Below are positions 63,091 through 64,000 of a stretch of DNA of 64,000 nt, one piece after another (position 1 is the first letter of the stretch; each line of letters begins with the position of its first letter). The position numbers and the translations under genes are program-made. This stretch comes from Bidens hawaiensis (taxonomy: Eukaryota > Streptophyta > Magnoliopsida > Asterales > Asteraceae), in assembly GCA_021521415.1 (NCBI GenBank), contig JAIQDT010005777.1, forward strand, positions 124,001-188,000, written 5' to 3'. The notes below the pieces were generated by a model that was not told the origin of the DNA, did not search any database, and saw only the letters and a list, made by a program, of their open reading frames with translations.

Positions 63091-64000
63091 TCAATCACCA
63101 CCATGTGCTCCTTCACATACACTGTAAGCCTTTGAATGTGATGAATAACCTACAAAGAAGCATTCCAGAGATTTGGACTGGAATTTGTTCAAAAAATCCT
63201 TTGTATTCAGGAGTGAGCATCTGCATCCAAAAGGCTTTAAGAACTTCACATAAGGCTTTCTCTTAAAGATAACCTCATATGGAGTCTTATTTTGAGCCTT
63301 GTTCAAAAGAACCCTGCTCTGCACATAACATGCAGTGTTGATTGCTTCTGGCCAGAAGGTGACTGGTAAATTTGCATCAGCAATCATGGTCCTTGCAGCT
63401 TCAATTAAAGTTCTGTTTCTTCTTTTTGCAACACCATTTTGTTCAGGAGTTCTGGGAGCACTGTATTGTTGAAAGATACCCTTAGAAGTGCAGAATTCAT
63501 CCATAGTTCCATTCTTGAACTCTGTCCCATTGTCACTTCTAATGACTTTCACCTTCTTCCCAAGTTGATTTTCCATTTTTAGCACATACGTTTTGATCAA
63601 CTCTACAGTTTCATCTTTGCTGCCCATAAAGTATACCCAAGTAAACCTTGAATAGTCATCAGTAATTACCAAGTAGTATCTTTTCTTGCCAATACTTGGA
63701 ACACTTACAGGACCAAAAAGGTCCATGTGTAGCAGTTCCAAGACCTCATCAATAGTATTTATCATTTTGCTTTTATGTAAGGATTTGTGCTGTTTCCCTT
63801 TCAGGCAGGATGTGCATTTTTCTTCTAATTTAAAATCTCTTGTGGGAAGGCCAACAACATGTTCACCTTTTACAAGTTTGTTCATGTTCTTTAAATTCAC
63901 ATGACACATCTTCCTATGTCATAGCTTAGTTTCATTTTCAGTTGCTTTTGACACAAAACATGAACCACCTCTTGAAGTTGCAGTATTCATTCTCAGTTCG
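63091..64000 (-). pseudogene. SIRE-like integrase, catalytic glutamate replaced
   Basis: It starts beyond a stop that replaces the tryptophan of the LWHRKM-type zinc block (near 63920), then MCHVNLKNMNKLVKGEHVVG, CTSCLKGKQHK, LLHMDLFGPVSVP (first aspartate), RSDNGTEFKNGTMDEF (second) and EQNGVAKRRNRTLIEAA. The last reads AKR where relatives have AER, so the third catalytic acid is a lysine. It ends in a stop at 63091. The window ends within the part upstream of this domain. Confidence 0.92.

Larger units (their letters stand above)
45413..64000 (-). mobile_element. SIRE-like Ty1/copia element, right part beyond the window
   Basis: Minus strand. 3' LTR 45413-46463 and polypurine tract 46464-46480, then a long coiled-coil extra ORF (46668-48294 and 60625-61094). 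Next come RNase H, reverse transcriptase and integrase, up to the window edge; gag and the 5' LTR lie outside. Left target-site half GGTAT (45408-45412). A copia element of its own superfamily sits inside the extra ORF (48295-60624), splitting it. An extra ORF after pol is typical of the SIRE lineage. Decayed: stops, a frameshift, a changed integrase glutamate and a shortened RNase H. Confidence 0.88.

Overview
This window is nuclear DNA of a flowering plant, most likely a eudicot with a large, transposon-rich genome. The Ty3/gypsy and Ty1/copia gag, pol and extra-ORF types look like those common in Asteraceae (daisy family), but that family assignment is an inference. I see one convincing host gene: a 16-exon ZPR1-type zinc-finger gene on the minus strand (27252-33539), whose exons join in phase to 481 codons. 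Almost everything else is LTR retrotransposon sequence, much of it nested, plus small SINE/MITE-like repeats.

Layout. 1-2039: AT-rich DNA without genes. 2045-9610: a complete but decayed minus-strand Ty1/copia element (TSD AGACT). 9884-10015: a SINE-like repeat. 10025-10378: a gypsy gag scrap. About 10379-26150: a minus-strand Tat-lineage Ty3/gypsy element with an antisense, intron-containing extra ORF downstream of integrase. It is split at its protease by a plus-strand Ty3/gypsy element (14702-23652, TSD TAAAG). 27252-33539: ZPR1. 34380-37784: remnants of a second Tat-type element (two diverged LTR-like copies, then an extra ORF with its own TATA box). From 37785: a third Ty3/gypsy element on the plus strand. 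It carries a 2.3-kb non-autonomous LTR element (41123-43437, TSD AATAG) in gag. In its reverse transcriptase it carries a large minus-strand SIRE-like copia element (45413 to beyond the window). That SIRE-like element is in turn split inside its own extra ORF by a young plus-strand copia element (48295-60624, TSD GGATC, LTRs differing at 4 of 422 bases by eye).

The most interesting signal is non-coding. The young copia element and the small non-autonomous element belong to one superfamily. They share LTR ends, primer-binding site, polypurine tract, a leader tract and arrays of the palindromic motif GGCGAAGTT/AACTTCGCC. Near the end of each LTR both can fold a hairpin with the same 9-base loop, GATTCCGCA, on stems of different sequence that still pair perfectly. 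That covariation argues for a selected RNA structure, perhaps one by which the protein-less element uses the machinery of the coding one. In the young copia element the same layout (palindromes, TATA box, palindrome-rich leader, ATG) occurs at the LTR/gag and again in front of the 958-codon extra ORF. This suggests an internal promoter and a separate transcript for that ORF.

All retroelement coding regions seen here carry stops or frameshifts, so none of these copies looks autonomous as it stands. The pol and gag families are secure from motifs; lineage names (Tat, SIRE, Tekay-like) are inferences from motif style and element structure.
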